This document shows positions 48,695-58,714 of a stretch of DNA of 64,000 nucleotides, piece by piece. Source of the stretch: Quercus robur (Eukaryota > Streptophyta > Magnoliopsida > Fagales > Fagaceae); the NCBI RefSeq assembly GCF_932294415.1, contig NC_065542.1, positions 49,206,942 through 49,270,941 of the forward strand, in the 5' to 3' direction. Made by a program: the position numbers and the translations under genes. The notes under the pieces are model-generated. The model ran no database searches and was not told the origin of the DNA. It saw only the letters and a program-made list of their open reading frames with translations. Every line of letters starts with the position of its first letter. The stretch's first letter is position 1.

Positions 48695-51490
48695 CTAGTC
48701 TGGAACATGACCGCTGGTGGAAGCGCCACGGGACTGCGGACATTTTCTGCGGTTATGCCCGGAAACATGACACAGTCCACATGTCTGCTTGGGTTGACTC
48801 TCTATGAAATCTGCATCCTCCCTCCGCCATCCCGGTTCTCGATTCTTATTCCTTACCCCATCCATCTCATTCCTTATTCTCGACTTCACTGGTCGACCTT
48901 TAGCCCGCAACAATGCTGGATTAGGCAACCACTTTGGCCCTATGGGATCCCGCCACAACGACTGCGACTTTGGAATCACAAATGCATGCTCATAAGTGTT
49001 AAGGGCATTGTTCAAGCCATAACATGGGTGAATATATGTGGTCGAATCAATATGTAAATAGTCACATACTCTAATTGCATGTGAACAAGGGATCCCTATG
49101 TTTTGCCATTTCCCACAACTGCATTTTTTTTCCTGTAACCGAACTTCATAACTGTGGTTTCCCCCTCCTGCGCTACATGTGTTGAGTTGGGTAACTACTT
49201 GAAATATCAGCTCTTCATTGCTAAATGGCTTGAGATAATGTTTCTCGGATTTACACTTATTTGCATCCCACGTACGATTGGCATATTCACTCCATTTCTT
49301 ACCCTCTGAGAACTCAAAATGGTATTCTTTACGCCGGTCATGGAAATATTGAACAACTTTGTTCCAAGTGAACTCAACTAATGCGGCAATAGGAAGACCT
49401 CGTGCACCTTTCAGTACACCATTGAAACACTCTGATATATTGGTTGTCATTGCCCCAAAACGTCTCCCACCATCATGTGACTGGGTCCACATATCCACAG
49501 ACTCGCCCATTAGGTATGTGTATGGAAGATAATCTTGATTCTTTTCCTTGTCATCCTTCCCCGTCACCTTCTTCTTATTCCTAATGGCCTCAATTTCCAC
49601 CTGCTTAATGGACTCCATTATGGCATCAAATTTCACCACCTGAGTAGCATATCCCGCTTTCAACGCCGTTGACTTTAGAGTTGAGTTCTGAAAATGGGTG
49701 TTGAAGTTGCTAACAACATGTCGAAGGCAATATCTATGAAATACTGGTGTACTTCCATCTTCCCTTCTAGGCCAGTTTGCAATGGCGTTTTTGATACCGA
49801 GATGTCGGTCAGAAATTATGCAAATTCCTTCCTTAGGTATCACGTGGCCAATCGTATCTCGGAGGCACTGTAAAAACCACCTCCAACTGGACCCTGACTC
49901 ACAATCCACAACAGCAAACGCGAGAGGGAATACCTTGTTGTTAGCGTCAGTTGCCATTGCGACCAACAACTTTCCCTGATATTTACCATACAGATGGGTC
50001 CCATCAATACTGATAACCGGCTTGCAGTATTTGAATCCTGATATGCATGGACCGAAAGACCAAAACACATAATGCAACAATACGGCGTCATCTTCATCGG
50101 TGGATGTGATACGATAGAACACTTGGGTAGTCGGGTCCTGATCAATATATGCCATTAGCAATTTTTGCAATCTTTGGTAAGACTCTTCCCAATTCCCAAA
50201 CATCATCGCAATCGCCTTTTGTTTCGCATCCCATACCTTGTAGTAAGAAGGCTTCTGCCCACTATATTTCGTCTCTATCATGGATCTGAGATGCTTAACT
50301 GGGGTAGTGTGATCCTCACATAACTTCTTATGGATGTCTGATGCAATAAAATTACAACTCATCATTCTACCATCATTTCGCACCCCAGTCGCTATACACG
50401 TGTGAGGACCCACATACACGGTGACCATCCATAGTTTGTGGAGATCGGGCTTCATAACTGCGCAGACATACCACTTGCATGACTCATGCACGCATTTTGC
50501 ACAAAGTTTTTTCGTCGTCGACCTAATGATCGTAAAATGTTTGTTTTCCTTGAGGGCACAAATTGTTAATACGTACTTCACCTCCTCTTTATTGGCAAAA
50601 GCCAACCCTTTGCACAAATTCATCCCCTCTCTCCAAGTAGACACAAATGGCATATCAATATGTGAAGGATCAACCATATGTTCCCAAGTATTTGCAGAGA
50701 ATGACAATGCAGGAGGTGCGTAGGCAGGGATTGTATTCGTAATGTTTTGGACACTAATGACATTGTCTACATAAGGTTCACTACCATCCAATGTCTGATC
50801 GTCAACAATGTCCCTCTCAAAGTCCCCAAGGTCTCTGCCAATCGTGTCTTCATACTCATCTCTATCCACAAAATCTTCACCATTAATGGCAATATTCTCA
50901 TCAACATAGTCGTCATCATCATCGTCATCATCATTGTTAATGGCAGTAGTCTCATCAACATAGTCGTCATCATCATCATCATCATCATCATCACCATCAA
51001 CATGAACATCACCATCGGCATGAACATAATCATCCTCTACATGTGTAGAATACTCATATTGAGCATCTGGAACCATAACCTGTAAGCTTGTAGTCGTTTG
51101 TTGGATATCCTCTTCCCAAACTGCACGCGGCTCCAATTGTATGTACAACTCAATGTTAGTTACTTCACCTATTCTTTCCAACTTGTCAAACATGATCTTT
51201 ACATGTTTGTCTGTTTCTATCACCATATACTTGTAATTAATCCGATGCTTCAAGATTTCGTTTGGCATACGATAAGTAATTTGTATGTTGTGTATAGCAG
51301 GATTCTCACACAACTCTTCCATGATAATCTTCTTCAATTCGTCAAGGGTCTTCAACCTACGATCAATTTGGGTATAATAGGTCTTTATACCCGGCCCTTC
51401 AAATGGCAATCCCTTGTTCGCATTGACATTCTTAAGCGGACCACCGTGGTATAGGATTATATCAATTTCAGGCATTGTGAACCTGTTCAA
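48695..51490 (-). CDS. MuDR-type MULE transposase, open and complete
   Basis: 931 residues in one uninterrupted exon. The N-terminal region is PB1-like (DIILYHGGPLK). An Asp-rich linker covers about residues 155-240. The MuDR DNA-binding region lies at about 275-385 (VKYVLTICALKENKHF, CKWYVCAVMK, HTC). The MULE DDE domain has candidate catalytic residues Asp496 (SIDGTHLYGKYQG), Asp561 (IISDRHLGIKNA) and Glu687 (NISECFNGVLK). A SWIM finger follows at about 790-804 (CSCGKWQNIGIPCSHA, CxCx9CxH). A C-terminal zinc knuckle is at about 904-917 (CGLCHVSGHNRRKC). It would cut and join the element's TIRs in the nucleus. A second Met lies five residues in (51475) and could also be the start. No broken motif is seen. 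Confidence 0.93.
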   Translation of the reverse strand: MNRFTMPEIDIILYHGGPLKNVNANKGLPFEGPGIKTYYTQIDRRLKTLDELKKIIMEELCENPAIHNIQITYRMPNEILKHRINYKYMVIETDKHVKIMFDKLERIGEVTNIELYIQLEPRAVWEEDIQQTTTSLQVMVPDAQYEYSTHVEDDYVHADGDVHVDGDDDDDDDDDDYVDETTAINNDDDDDDDDYVDENIAINGEDFVDRDEYEDTIGRDLGDFERDIVDDQTLDGSEPYVDNVISVQNITNTIPAYAPPALSFSANTWEHMVDPSHIDMPFVSTWREGMNLCKGLAFANKEEVKYVLTICALKENKHFTIIRSTTKKLCAKCVHESCKWYVCAVMKPDLHKLWMVTVYVGPHTCIATGVRNDGRMMSCNFIASDIHKKLCEDHTTPVKHLRSMIETKYSGQKPSYYKVWDAKQKAIAMMFGNWEESYQRLQKLLMAYIDQDPTTQVFYRITSTDEDDAVLLHYVFWSFGPCISGFKYCKPVISIDGTHLYGKYQGKLLVAMATDANNKVFPLAFAVVDCESGSSWRWFLQCLRDTIGHVIPKEGICIISDRHLGIKNAIANWPRREDGSTPVFHRYCLRHVVSNFNTHFQNSTLKSTALKAGYATQVVKFDAIMESIKQVEIEAIRNKKKVTGKDDKEKNQDYLPYTYLMGESVDMWTQSHDGGRRFGAMTTNISECFNGVLKGARGLPIAALVEFTWNKVVQYFHDRRKEYHFEFSEGKKWSEYANRTWDANKCKSEKHYLKPFSNEELIFQVVTQLNTCSAGGGNHSYEVRLQEKKCSCGKWQNIGIPCSHAIRVCDYLHIDSTTYIHPCYGLNNALNTYEHAFVIPKSQSLWRDPIGPKWLPNPALLRAKGRPVKSRIRNEMDGVRNKNREPGWRREDADFIESQPKQTCGLCHVSGHNRRKCPQSRGASTSGHVPD

Positions 51491-51808
51491 GTCAAGTTAC
51501 TATGTTAGTTAGTTGATAACAAGAACACAATTTAATCAACTAACACACACAGACAATTAAAACTAACGAACCATCCAGTTATTTCACCAGTACATGCCCA
51601 CAGGTCCAGACAACAGCAATAACCACCCAACCTTAGTTGCAAAACATTGGAGTCGCCTATTGATACTCAACAAACTAATTAAGGTAGATCTTATGTAAAC
51701 ATATGGTTCTGATCCAGACTTTAGAACAGAAATATAAGTTACCACACTCAAAACCTTAGACCATCGCTTGGCAAGTAATATACCATAATACAAGTTAAAA
51801 ACATGGTA

Positions 51809-52055
51809 TGAGCATTACTCTAAACTGTTTATGATTAGTCATAAGGCAGAAAACAAATGATATCTAAACTGGATGAGCATTACTCTAAGGCAAAAAACAA
51901 TTCATGATTACTCTAAACTGTTTATGAGCATTACTCTAAACTGTTTATGAGCATTACTCTAAACAAATGAGCATTACTCTAAACTGTTTATGAGCAGAAA
52001 ACAAATGAGCATTACTCTAAACTGTTTATGATTACTCTAAACTGTTCATGATAAC
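51809..52055. repeat. 23-bp minisatellite upstream of the transposase
   Basis: Repeated GAGCATTACTCTAAACTGTT units, about eight, some interrupted by GCAGAAAACAAATGATAT. It lies 320-570 bp before the transposase ATG, in its probable promoter or leader region. Confidence 0.85.
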
Positions 52056-52800
52056 AATTCCAATGTTAAGATTTTCATCAAAGGCAGAAAACAAATGATA
52101 TCACCTAATTCCTTTACCATAGTCCGTACAATTCTAAATAAAACTTATATTTCTTAGCTTTCAAACAAGCCTTAGTTTTCCACTAACCTTATCAACATAA
52201 AAAGATCAAATAATTCTCAAATGTCATTTCCAAATACCAAATCGTTTCCAAAATGACCAATTCCTTATACAGTCATGTATTGTAGGTAACCACATTTTAA
52301 GATATTATGATACCCATTCATTCCATTCAATCACTACCCATTTCATACCCAAAATAATGATGAATAAAGTCAAAAATAATTGTAACACACAAAATGGGCA
52401 AATAAATACTCAAAAAATTAACACTAACAAAACAAACTTCTATAACACACAATATAAGTAAATTAACTAAGTTATGTCAACTATGTACAAAATAATTAGT
52501 CAAACTCTTTAACCCACACCCATAGACAACTAATACCCAACTACAATGACAATCAAATTATGCAAACCCTTACCTGAGATATCAATTTGTTGAGAGGGAA
52601 GAGCAGTGAGAGAGGCAGTGTGATGAGTGAGAGTGAGAGGCAATGTGGTGTAGGAGTTATGGGTGAGTGAGAGTTAGTGAGGGTAAGAGTTAGTGAGGCT
52701 GAGAGACTCAGTGAGGATACTCTGTTTTTGGGTGAGAAGGCTGTGTAGAATGTTAGAAAGTGTGTTATACGGGCTGAGTGTTCAGAGTGTTCTGTTTTAA
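52056..52800 (-). other. Transposase upstream region
   Basis: AT-rich non-coding DNA. 52590-52760 is rich in GTGAGAG motifs (CTCTCAC on the minus strand), as in plant 5' leaders. Confidence 0.4.
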
Positions 52801-52816
52801 TAATTTTCCCCAGTAG

Positions 52817-53335
52817 AACTCGAGTCTATAAGACTCGAGTTACTTGCATTTTTACCCCACGAACGTAAAGTGCTGTAGCTGTAGTGGGTAATTTAATTTT
52901 TAGGATCTCGAGTCTTTAAGACTCGAGATCCTTGTATTTTTATTTAATTTATTTAGTACACAAAATAAATTAAATAAATTTGGTTAAATAAAATTTGTTT
53001 AAAAACTCAAGGATCTCGAGTCTTCAAGACTCGAGATCCATGTATTTTTATTTAATAAATAAATTAAATAAAATTTGTTTAAAAATTCAAGGATCTCGAG
53101 TCTTTAAGACTCGATATCCTTGTATTTTTATTTAATTTATTTCATACACAAAATAAATTAAATAAAATTTGGTTAAATAAAAGTCGGAATAAAATTCAAG
53201 GATCTCGAGTCTCAAAGACTCGAGATCTAGGTGGCAACAGTGTCCACGTCAGTTGGAATAAAATAACGGAAAGCGAGTATTTGAAGGTCGAGTTTTTTAA
53301 GTGGATCTCGATTTTTTGAAACTCGAGATGCTATT
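52817..53335. repeat. Right subterminal palindrome cluster
   Basis: Five strong palindromes: 52817-52841 (arm AACTCGAGTCT), 52903-52931, 53011-53039, 53091-53119 (one mismatch) and 53201-53227. The middle three have arm GGATCTCGAGTCTT and a 1-base centre. A weak sixth lies at about 53304-53330. Four are embedded in repeats of about 80-108 bp with 'cttgtatttttatttaa' and 'aattaaataaa'. Confidence 0.9.
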
Positions 53336-53409
53336 TTCCAAAATTGTTTCAAACGTTGTCTAACTTACAAAATAGAAAGGCTGAAGGAGGTTATTTCGCT
53401 CAAAACCTC
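53240..53409 (-). repeat. Inner MULE right TIR
   Basis: Inverted partner of 39050-39215. On the minus strand it opens GAGGTTTTGAGCGAAATAAC and carries TAGCATCTCGAGTTTC. Confidence 0.75.
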
Positions 53410-53899
53410 GAGAGAGCATATTTGAAACCTTTTTTCTTAAAAGAAAAAAAGTTTGTGAGACGAAGGAATTGAAGGAGAGCTATGTGTTTCTTTATGGAGG
53501 TGATTTTTTTTTAGAACCGTTCGGAGGAGACTTGGCAATGAGAAAGATAGATCACTAGTAGAAGTATAGAACAAATCGATTCGATGCATACAAAAGACAG
53601 AACTCACCTCCTTGCGAAGTCCGATGTAGGAAGCGGTGATTTTAGGTATTTCCGATGAGAAAAAGGCTAGTATGTTCGGAACCGGAGATCCGGGCTAGTA
53701 GCTGTGCCGTGAAGAGAGAGCTTCATCAACTTCTCTACACCCGATTCTCTCCAACCTCAACCTTGCTCTCTGATCTGGGTCTAAAAAGCGCTCTCCGAGG
53801 CGTGGGGGTTTGGCTTCAAATGGTGAGTTGATGTTTTGGCTTCGATTCTACTGATGGGTCTGAGTTGGGTATGCTGGCAGCGGTGACGATGAGGTTGAA

Positions 53900-54431
53900 C
53901 AGGGTCGGCTCTAGTCATTTTCGGGTCTCAGGTGAACAATTAAAAAAGGCATTTTTTATATTTATGTATTAAAAAATTAATATTTTTATATTATAATATA
54001 TTTATTTTAAATTTGTTTTCTGCAAAACGTAAAATATTTAATTAAATTTTGTTTTTAAGTTTTTCTAACATTTATTTTTGGAGATGCAAAAGGGATAATT
54101 TTTCTTTTTTTTTTTTCATTTTTTTTTTTTTTTTGATAATCCTTTAGTAGTATTATTATTATTTCCCTTTGTTTTTGTTTTTGATTTTGTTTTTTTTTTT
54201 TTTTTTTTTTTTTTTTTCTTTTAGTTACACATGTGTTCCATTCCCTTTTTGAATTGAAGTCTTTTGTTGTAGTAATACACAACTAATAAAATAAAACCAA
54301 AATGCAATTGAAGTCCATTCCATTCTAACGTTGGATTTGGAATAAAAATAAAACTTATCCCATAAAAAAAAAAATAAAACCCAAGTTTAAAAAATATATA
54401 CTGTAAAGTAAAACCAAAATGCAAGCCCACA

Positions 54432-54467
<36 letters not shown>

Positions 54468-55170
54468 AGGAAAAGCCCACAAGTCTTATTAACAGCAATG
54501 TCAACCACAACACATATTTAAAATACTGCGTTAAAGAAAAAAGCAACGAACCTAAAATACAAGAGTCAAGACTAGCAGCAACAGAGAGTGTGTGTCAAAG
54601 AAAGAGATATCAGATCTTAGATCATAGAAGAGAGAGGAAAATAAACTCATATTAGAGAGGAGAAGACTATACCTCAATCGATATGTTGGGGAAGGGATTC
54701 AAATTAGATTAGTAGTGATTAGTGGAGAGGAAGAATGAGATTATGCAAATGGCTAAGGCAGAGCTAAGAGAGCAAGACAGAGAGAGAAACAGTACGGGTA
54801 AAAAATTTTGGGATTTGGGATTTTTGATTTGTAATTGTTTTGTGTGTAATTTTTTTAGACATAGCTTATAGTTATTGTTGGTTTGTCTAGAGGTTAAATA
54901 ACTTTATTTTTGGGACAACTGATTTTGTTTAGACCAGAGGATTTTCTTCTTGTTCTTGGGTCAAAGGGATGGAGTAGATTTTATTTACTTCTTCATTTTT
55001 TTTTTCCGAGATTCATTAGGGGCCAAAAATAATTTGTTGATATGTTGGGGAAAAGTTTAATTTTTTAGGCTATATATAGGCTACTCATTTTTTTTCAAAA
55101 TTTTGGGGCCTCCTTCTACTAGGGGGCCTTAGGCCATTGTCTAATTGGCCTAGTGGAAGGGCTGGCCCTG
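53900..55170. mobile_element. Non-autonomous hAT element in the outer MULE arm
   Basis: Opens CAGGGTCGGCTCT and closes GGGCTGGCCCTG, an inverted repeat of hAT type. The flanks AGGTTGAA (53892-53899) and AGGTTGAG (55171-55178) are an 8-bp target duplication with one mismatch. The interior is AT-rich with long T runs (54110-54135, 54191-54219, 54435-54466) and no transposase. Confidence 0.78.
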
Positions 55171-55320
55171 AGGTTGAGGGAAGCGTGGAAGTTGAGAGAG
55201 TGGTGGAGGCAAGAGAGACACCAGTTGAAGTGGGAGAGAAAGAGAGAGGAGAGAGTGTTATATTGAAAAGTGAAGCGAAAATGAAAAGAAAAGTGAGCAC
55301 ACGGATTGCGAGCGTGGATT

Positions 55321-55422
55321 GGTGAGGTGTCAAACGCTTAAACCATTAGATTAAATCTATGCCTGAGAATAGAGCTATTGCACACCGTGCAATACCCTAG
55401 GTATTGCACGGGATATGGATCC
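55321..55422 (-). repeat. Outer MULE right TIR
   Basis: 102 bp, inverted match to 34030-34131. Followed by the target-site copy ACAATAAAC. Confidence 0.85.
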
Positions 55423-55604
55423 ACAATAAACACATAAAAAAGCGAATAAGAAGAAGATTAGAACAACACAGACATTGCAGAGACCACAAAGAAAAACGGA
55501 AAGCTAAGCAGAAAAGAGACTGAGATACAAGAGAGATGCATCAGACCATGAAATTTGTTGAGAAATTATCTTAGGTAAGTGAAAAACTACAAAAAAATCT
55601 ATGT

Positions 55605-55790
55605 TTTTGTTTCGGGCCGGTATCCATTTTCCAACCGAAATTTGGTATTTCGGTCGATACAGCCGAAACGCTCCTAGTACTGTCGGTATTTAAACCGGTA
55701 CGAAATGTGGATGTTTTTGTACCGTTTTAGGCACCGGTATGGAAAATAACAGTCGTACTGGCCGATATGGTACGAAACTAACTACCTTGG
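55605..55790. repeat. Dispersed 'ATACCGGTAC' repeat
   Basis: Rich in paired GGCCGGTATC, TATTTCGGTCGATAC, AAACCGGTAC and GGCACCGGTATGG motifs. Related to the fragment at 32500-32610. Probably a short interspersed DNA element. Confidence 0.45.
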
Positions 55791-57066
55791 TTCATCCTTA
55801 TAAGAATTTAAGCATAGATTAAATTTTCATTATTTTTGACAATTTTTATTTGATTCCTTTTTAATTTATATATTGTGTTGGTTTAAATGAATTTTTTCTC
55901 AAGTTTTCAGATGATAGACTTTAGATAAGATGTTCAACTTTTAGACGCCAAGCATTGATTGTAAGTCTTGTAAATGGAACAAATAGAGATAAGAAATTAA
56001 GAATATGGTCCATTTTGGTCGGCCTTAGCTTGATTTGTCTAGACATCAATTTTCTCTCTTGCCAAAAGTCTTACTTATTTTAGGTGGAAGTTTCCTTGAT
56101 TATTACTTGTATACAAAATTCCAGGATCATTAAATTGGAATAGGTCCCTTACTAACGTAACCAATTGGAATAGGATGAAATTTCTTCCCATCCACACTAA
56201 ACATTGTGTACACTCCAAATTTTTTCTACATCTCATAATTATACGTTGTTGATGGGTGTCATCCAAGTCAACCATGATTAAGAGTTGTAATTGAGACTAT
56301 GACCCAGAAGCTTTACTATTCAATACTTTGCGAGAAAAATTAAACACTCATTTGATGTAATAGGAGACTATGGAATTTGACAATGTATACACTGGGATTT
56401 GTTCTTGATGTTGTGAAATTACTATAGGTACTAAAAACTCTAGTTTGATTAGTTGGCAAGTCATGTTCTTTAATCGTGAAAAGTATACAATGGAAAACTT
56501 TTATATTCCTACAATAAATGTTTTGGAGAGAAAATTGTTAGCCCCTTCATCCCATTGGGACCTCCCTATTTATACAAAGGAAAAAGGGTCCAGTATTCCT
56601 AAATGTGACTTAGTTACATGGAATTTTTCTGTAATTGTGCCTAGATTTCTTTTAGAATTTTAATTATAATTTTAAACTCTAATTTGTTGATTTTTATATA
56701 ATTTTTGTGGTTTGATTTTGATTTAGCAAAGACATATTAGCCAAAAGAAATGAAGGTAGAGCTATTAAAGAAATTTGTACTTTTGGATTAGCAATTATAG
56801 ATGGCTAATGCTGCATTGTCATTTGCGGTTGTGGTATGAATAAGCGATATATTGTTTGGGTAACTGATTGAGGCAAAGTAATTAACCATATTAAAAGGGA
56901 TTAGCATCTTTTTCTTTCTCCTTTACCATTTGTGGTATGTATCTGCCTTTTTCACATATGCTCAAGTGAAGTACCCATTAGGATTTCCCTTAATTATGAT
57001 AAACATATTAATTTTCAAAGTTCTATATTTATTAAATGAGATATATATATATATATATATATATCA
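55791..57066. other. Intergenic, no gene seen
   Basis: AT-rich. A 72-codon open stretch at 56445-56663 has no recognised relatives. It has no further exons, so it is not called. Confidence 0.5.
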
Positions 57067-57067
57067 A

Positions 57068-57175
57068 GGGCCATGTAACTGAATTGGCACCTCTCCATAC
57101 ACAAAGTGTCTGGGGTTTAAGGGAGAAAAGGTTCAAATTGCAGGAGTCAGGGAAAAAATGTTCAAATTGCGGGAT
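57068..57175 (+). mobile_element. tRNA-derived SINE-like sequence
   Basis: Contains a box A-like TAACTGAATTGG (one mismatch to TRGYNNANNNGG) at 57075-57086. About 43 bp on lies a box B-like GGTTCAAATTG, followed by a diverged duplicate TGTTCAAATTGCGGG. No poly-A tail is obvious. Confidence 0.4.
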
Positions 57176-57199
57176 TAGCAGCACATTATAATTATTTCT

Positions 57200-57202
<3 letters not shown>

Positions 57203-57271
<69 letters not shown>
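57203..57271. repeat. Compound (AT)n(AG)n microsatellite
   Basis: About 14 AT units followed by about 20 AG units. A shorter AT repeat lies at 57041-57063. Confidence 0.9.
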
Positions 57272-57275
<4 letters not shown>

Positions 57276-58124
57276 TATTGTTTTCCTTGAGCTAAAGCAG
57301 TTGCGATGGAAGTGTGGAGTGGATGGTTTTTTTTTTTTAGTCCTTAAGTATTTTGTATTGTTTCAAATGAGTAATGGCTCCTCTTAGGCTCTTACAATTT
57401 TTGGTTTATTGATTTTGCAATCTATAACTTTGATTCTTCTTTACCTAATAAAGTTTGGAATTTTCTATAAGTATATTTTTTCTTCAAGAAAATGAATAGA
57501 AATCTCCCTTCATGTTCATGCTCATGTTAAAGTTCATATTTGTATCTTTTGCAATACTCAATAAGTTGTTTACTCATTTTGTGAATTATCAATTGTAGTT
57601 AAGAAAAAAAGTATAAACACAATACTATTCAATTAAACTAACGTGAAAAAATTAAATCTATTAGATTACAAAAATGGACATGAAAATAAAAATTGCACAA
57701 AAAATTTCTTAAATAGAATTAAAATAATTTTTACTAAATATTGTTTATCAAGCAATCATGTACTAACTAACAACATTCTAAACATTACGTGCATAACGGG
57801 GTGATGAAATGGTTGTTCAATTTATTTAAGAAATGTGATCTAGCTAATAGAAATTAAAAAAAAAAAATACAATAACTTTCATGCACAGTCATGAATTACA
57901 CGTTTACATATATCTTATGCATTTTATGAGTTTTATTTTATATAAATGTATTTCATAAAATTAACAAAATTTATCATAAAACCCTTCATTGTATTTTTTA
58001 AAATCACTACATAAAAATGAAAGAAGATTTTTTTCCCAAAAAAATGTTCTCCAGTCATAATATTTACCAAAAAAAATCATACCAAAAAAAATCGTGCAAT
58101 GCATAGGCCAATAACCAGCCTATA

Positions 58125-58690
58125 TATATAATTAAAGCCAAAACTGAGAGAAAATCCAATTAGATTCTAAATTAGATTCCAATTGTTGTCTAATTTTACG
58201 CCACGTGTCCAATTTTAGGTTTTTTTTTTTTAACATTGATTTCCAAATACCGATGGACTTACTATTCCAAATACATTGCAATATACTAGCTTTTCTTTTT
58301 TATGAGATAGTTTTTGTGATGAGATAGTGGCTCGTAAAAAAGGGCCATATATGGGACTGTGATTTCATGAACAACATGTAATTTAAAATAGAGTGATGGT
58401 AGGTAGCTATACATACATACATATATATATAGCTAAAACTAAAAGAAAATTTAATTAAATTCTAAATTTGAGTCTAATTTTGTGCCACATGTCTCATCTA
58501 ATTTTTAAATTTGTGTGTCAAGTGAATTGTTAGGTGTGAAATTCAAAGAGTCTAAAATCAATTAGATTCCAAATTGAATTTTAATTGGAGTTCAATTTTG
58601 CGCCATGTATCCCATCCAATATTTTAATTTTTGTAGTTGGTGAATTATTTGGTACAAAAACCAAAGAGTCTAGATCCAATTAGATTCTAA
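58125..58690 (+). repeat. Diverged direct repeats of a MITE-like unit
   Basis: Three copies (about 58135-58220, 58430-58545 and 58550-58690) share AAAATCCAATTAGATTC, CTAATTTTGCGCCA and TGTCCCATC-like blocks. A CA repeat follows at 58698-58714. Confidence 0.55.
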
Positions 58691-58714
58691 ATCATATACA
58701 CACACACACACACA

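Larger units (their letters stand above)
39050..53409 (-). mobile_element. Inner autonomous-looking MULE with a plant mobile domain gene
   Basis: A 14.4-kb element flanked by a perfect 10-bp duplication, GAGAGAGCAT (39040-39049 and 53410-53419). Its ends are diverged inverted repeats of about 170 bp; the shared core is TAGCATCTCGAGTTTC followed by a block ending ACGTGGAC. It carries an open MuDR transposase (minus) and a complete six-exon plant mobile domain gene (plus), convergent as mudrA and mudrB are in maize MuDR. Between them are captured lysyl-tRNA synthetase and GPN1 fragments and a hairpin array. Both main genes look open, so activity is possible. The TIR divergence argues that it is not brand-new. 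Confidence 0.82.
34030..55422 (+). mobile_element. Outer Mutator-like element (Pack-MULE type), nested
   Basis: The two ends are 102-bp inverted repeats (34030-34131 and 55321-55422) opening GGATCCATATC. The flanks are ACAATAAAG (34021-34029) and ACAATAAAC (55423-55431), a 9-bp target duplication with one mismatch, the size expected for MULEs. Without the inner MULE (39050-53409) and the hAT element (53900-55170) it is about 5.8 kb. It carries a broken FAR1-like gene and fragments resembling host genes (a methyltransferase-like exon and PP2C). The right arm looks like a 5' leader region, now split by the hAT element. It contains no intact gene of its own, so it is probably immobile now. Confidence 0.78.

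Noticed and set aside
50747-51085. Ile/Val-rich plus-strand frame opposite the transposase
   Set aside because: Antisense shadow of the GAT/Asp-rich part of the transposase gene.
56445-56663. 72-residue open frame
   Set aside because: No recognised relatives, no splice context and no conserved motif; below what I can support as a gene.
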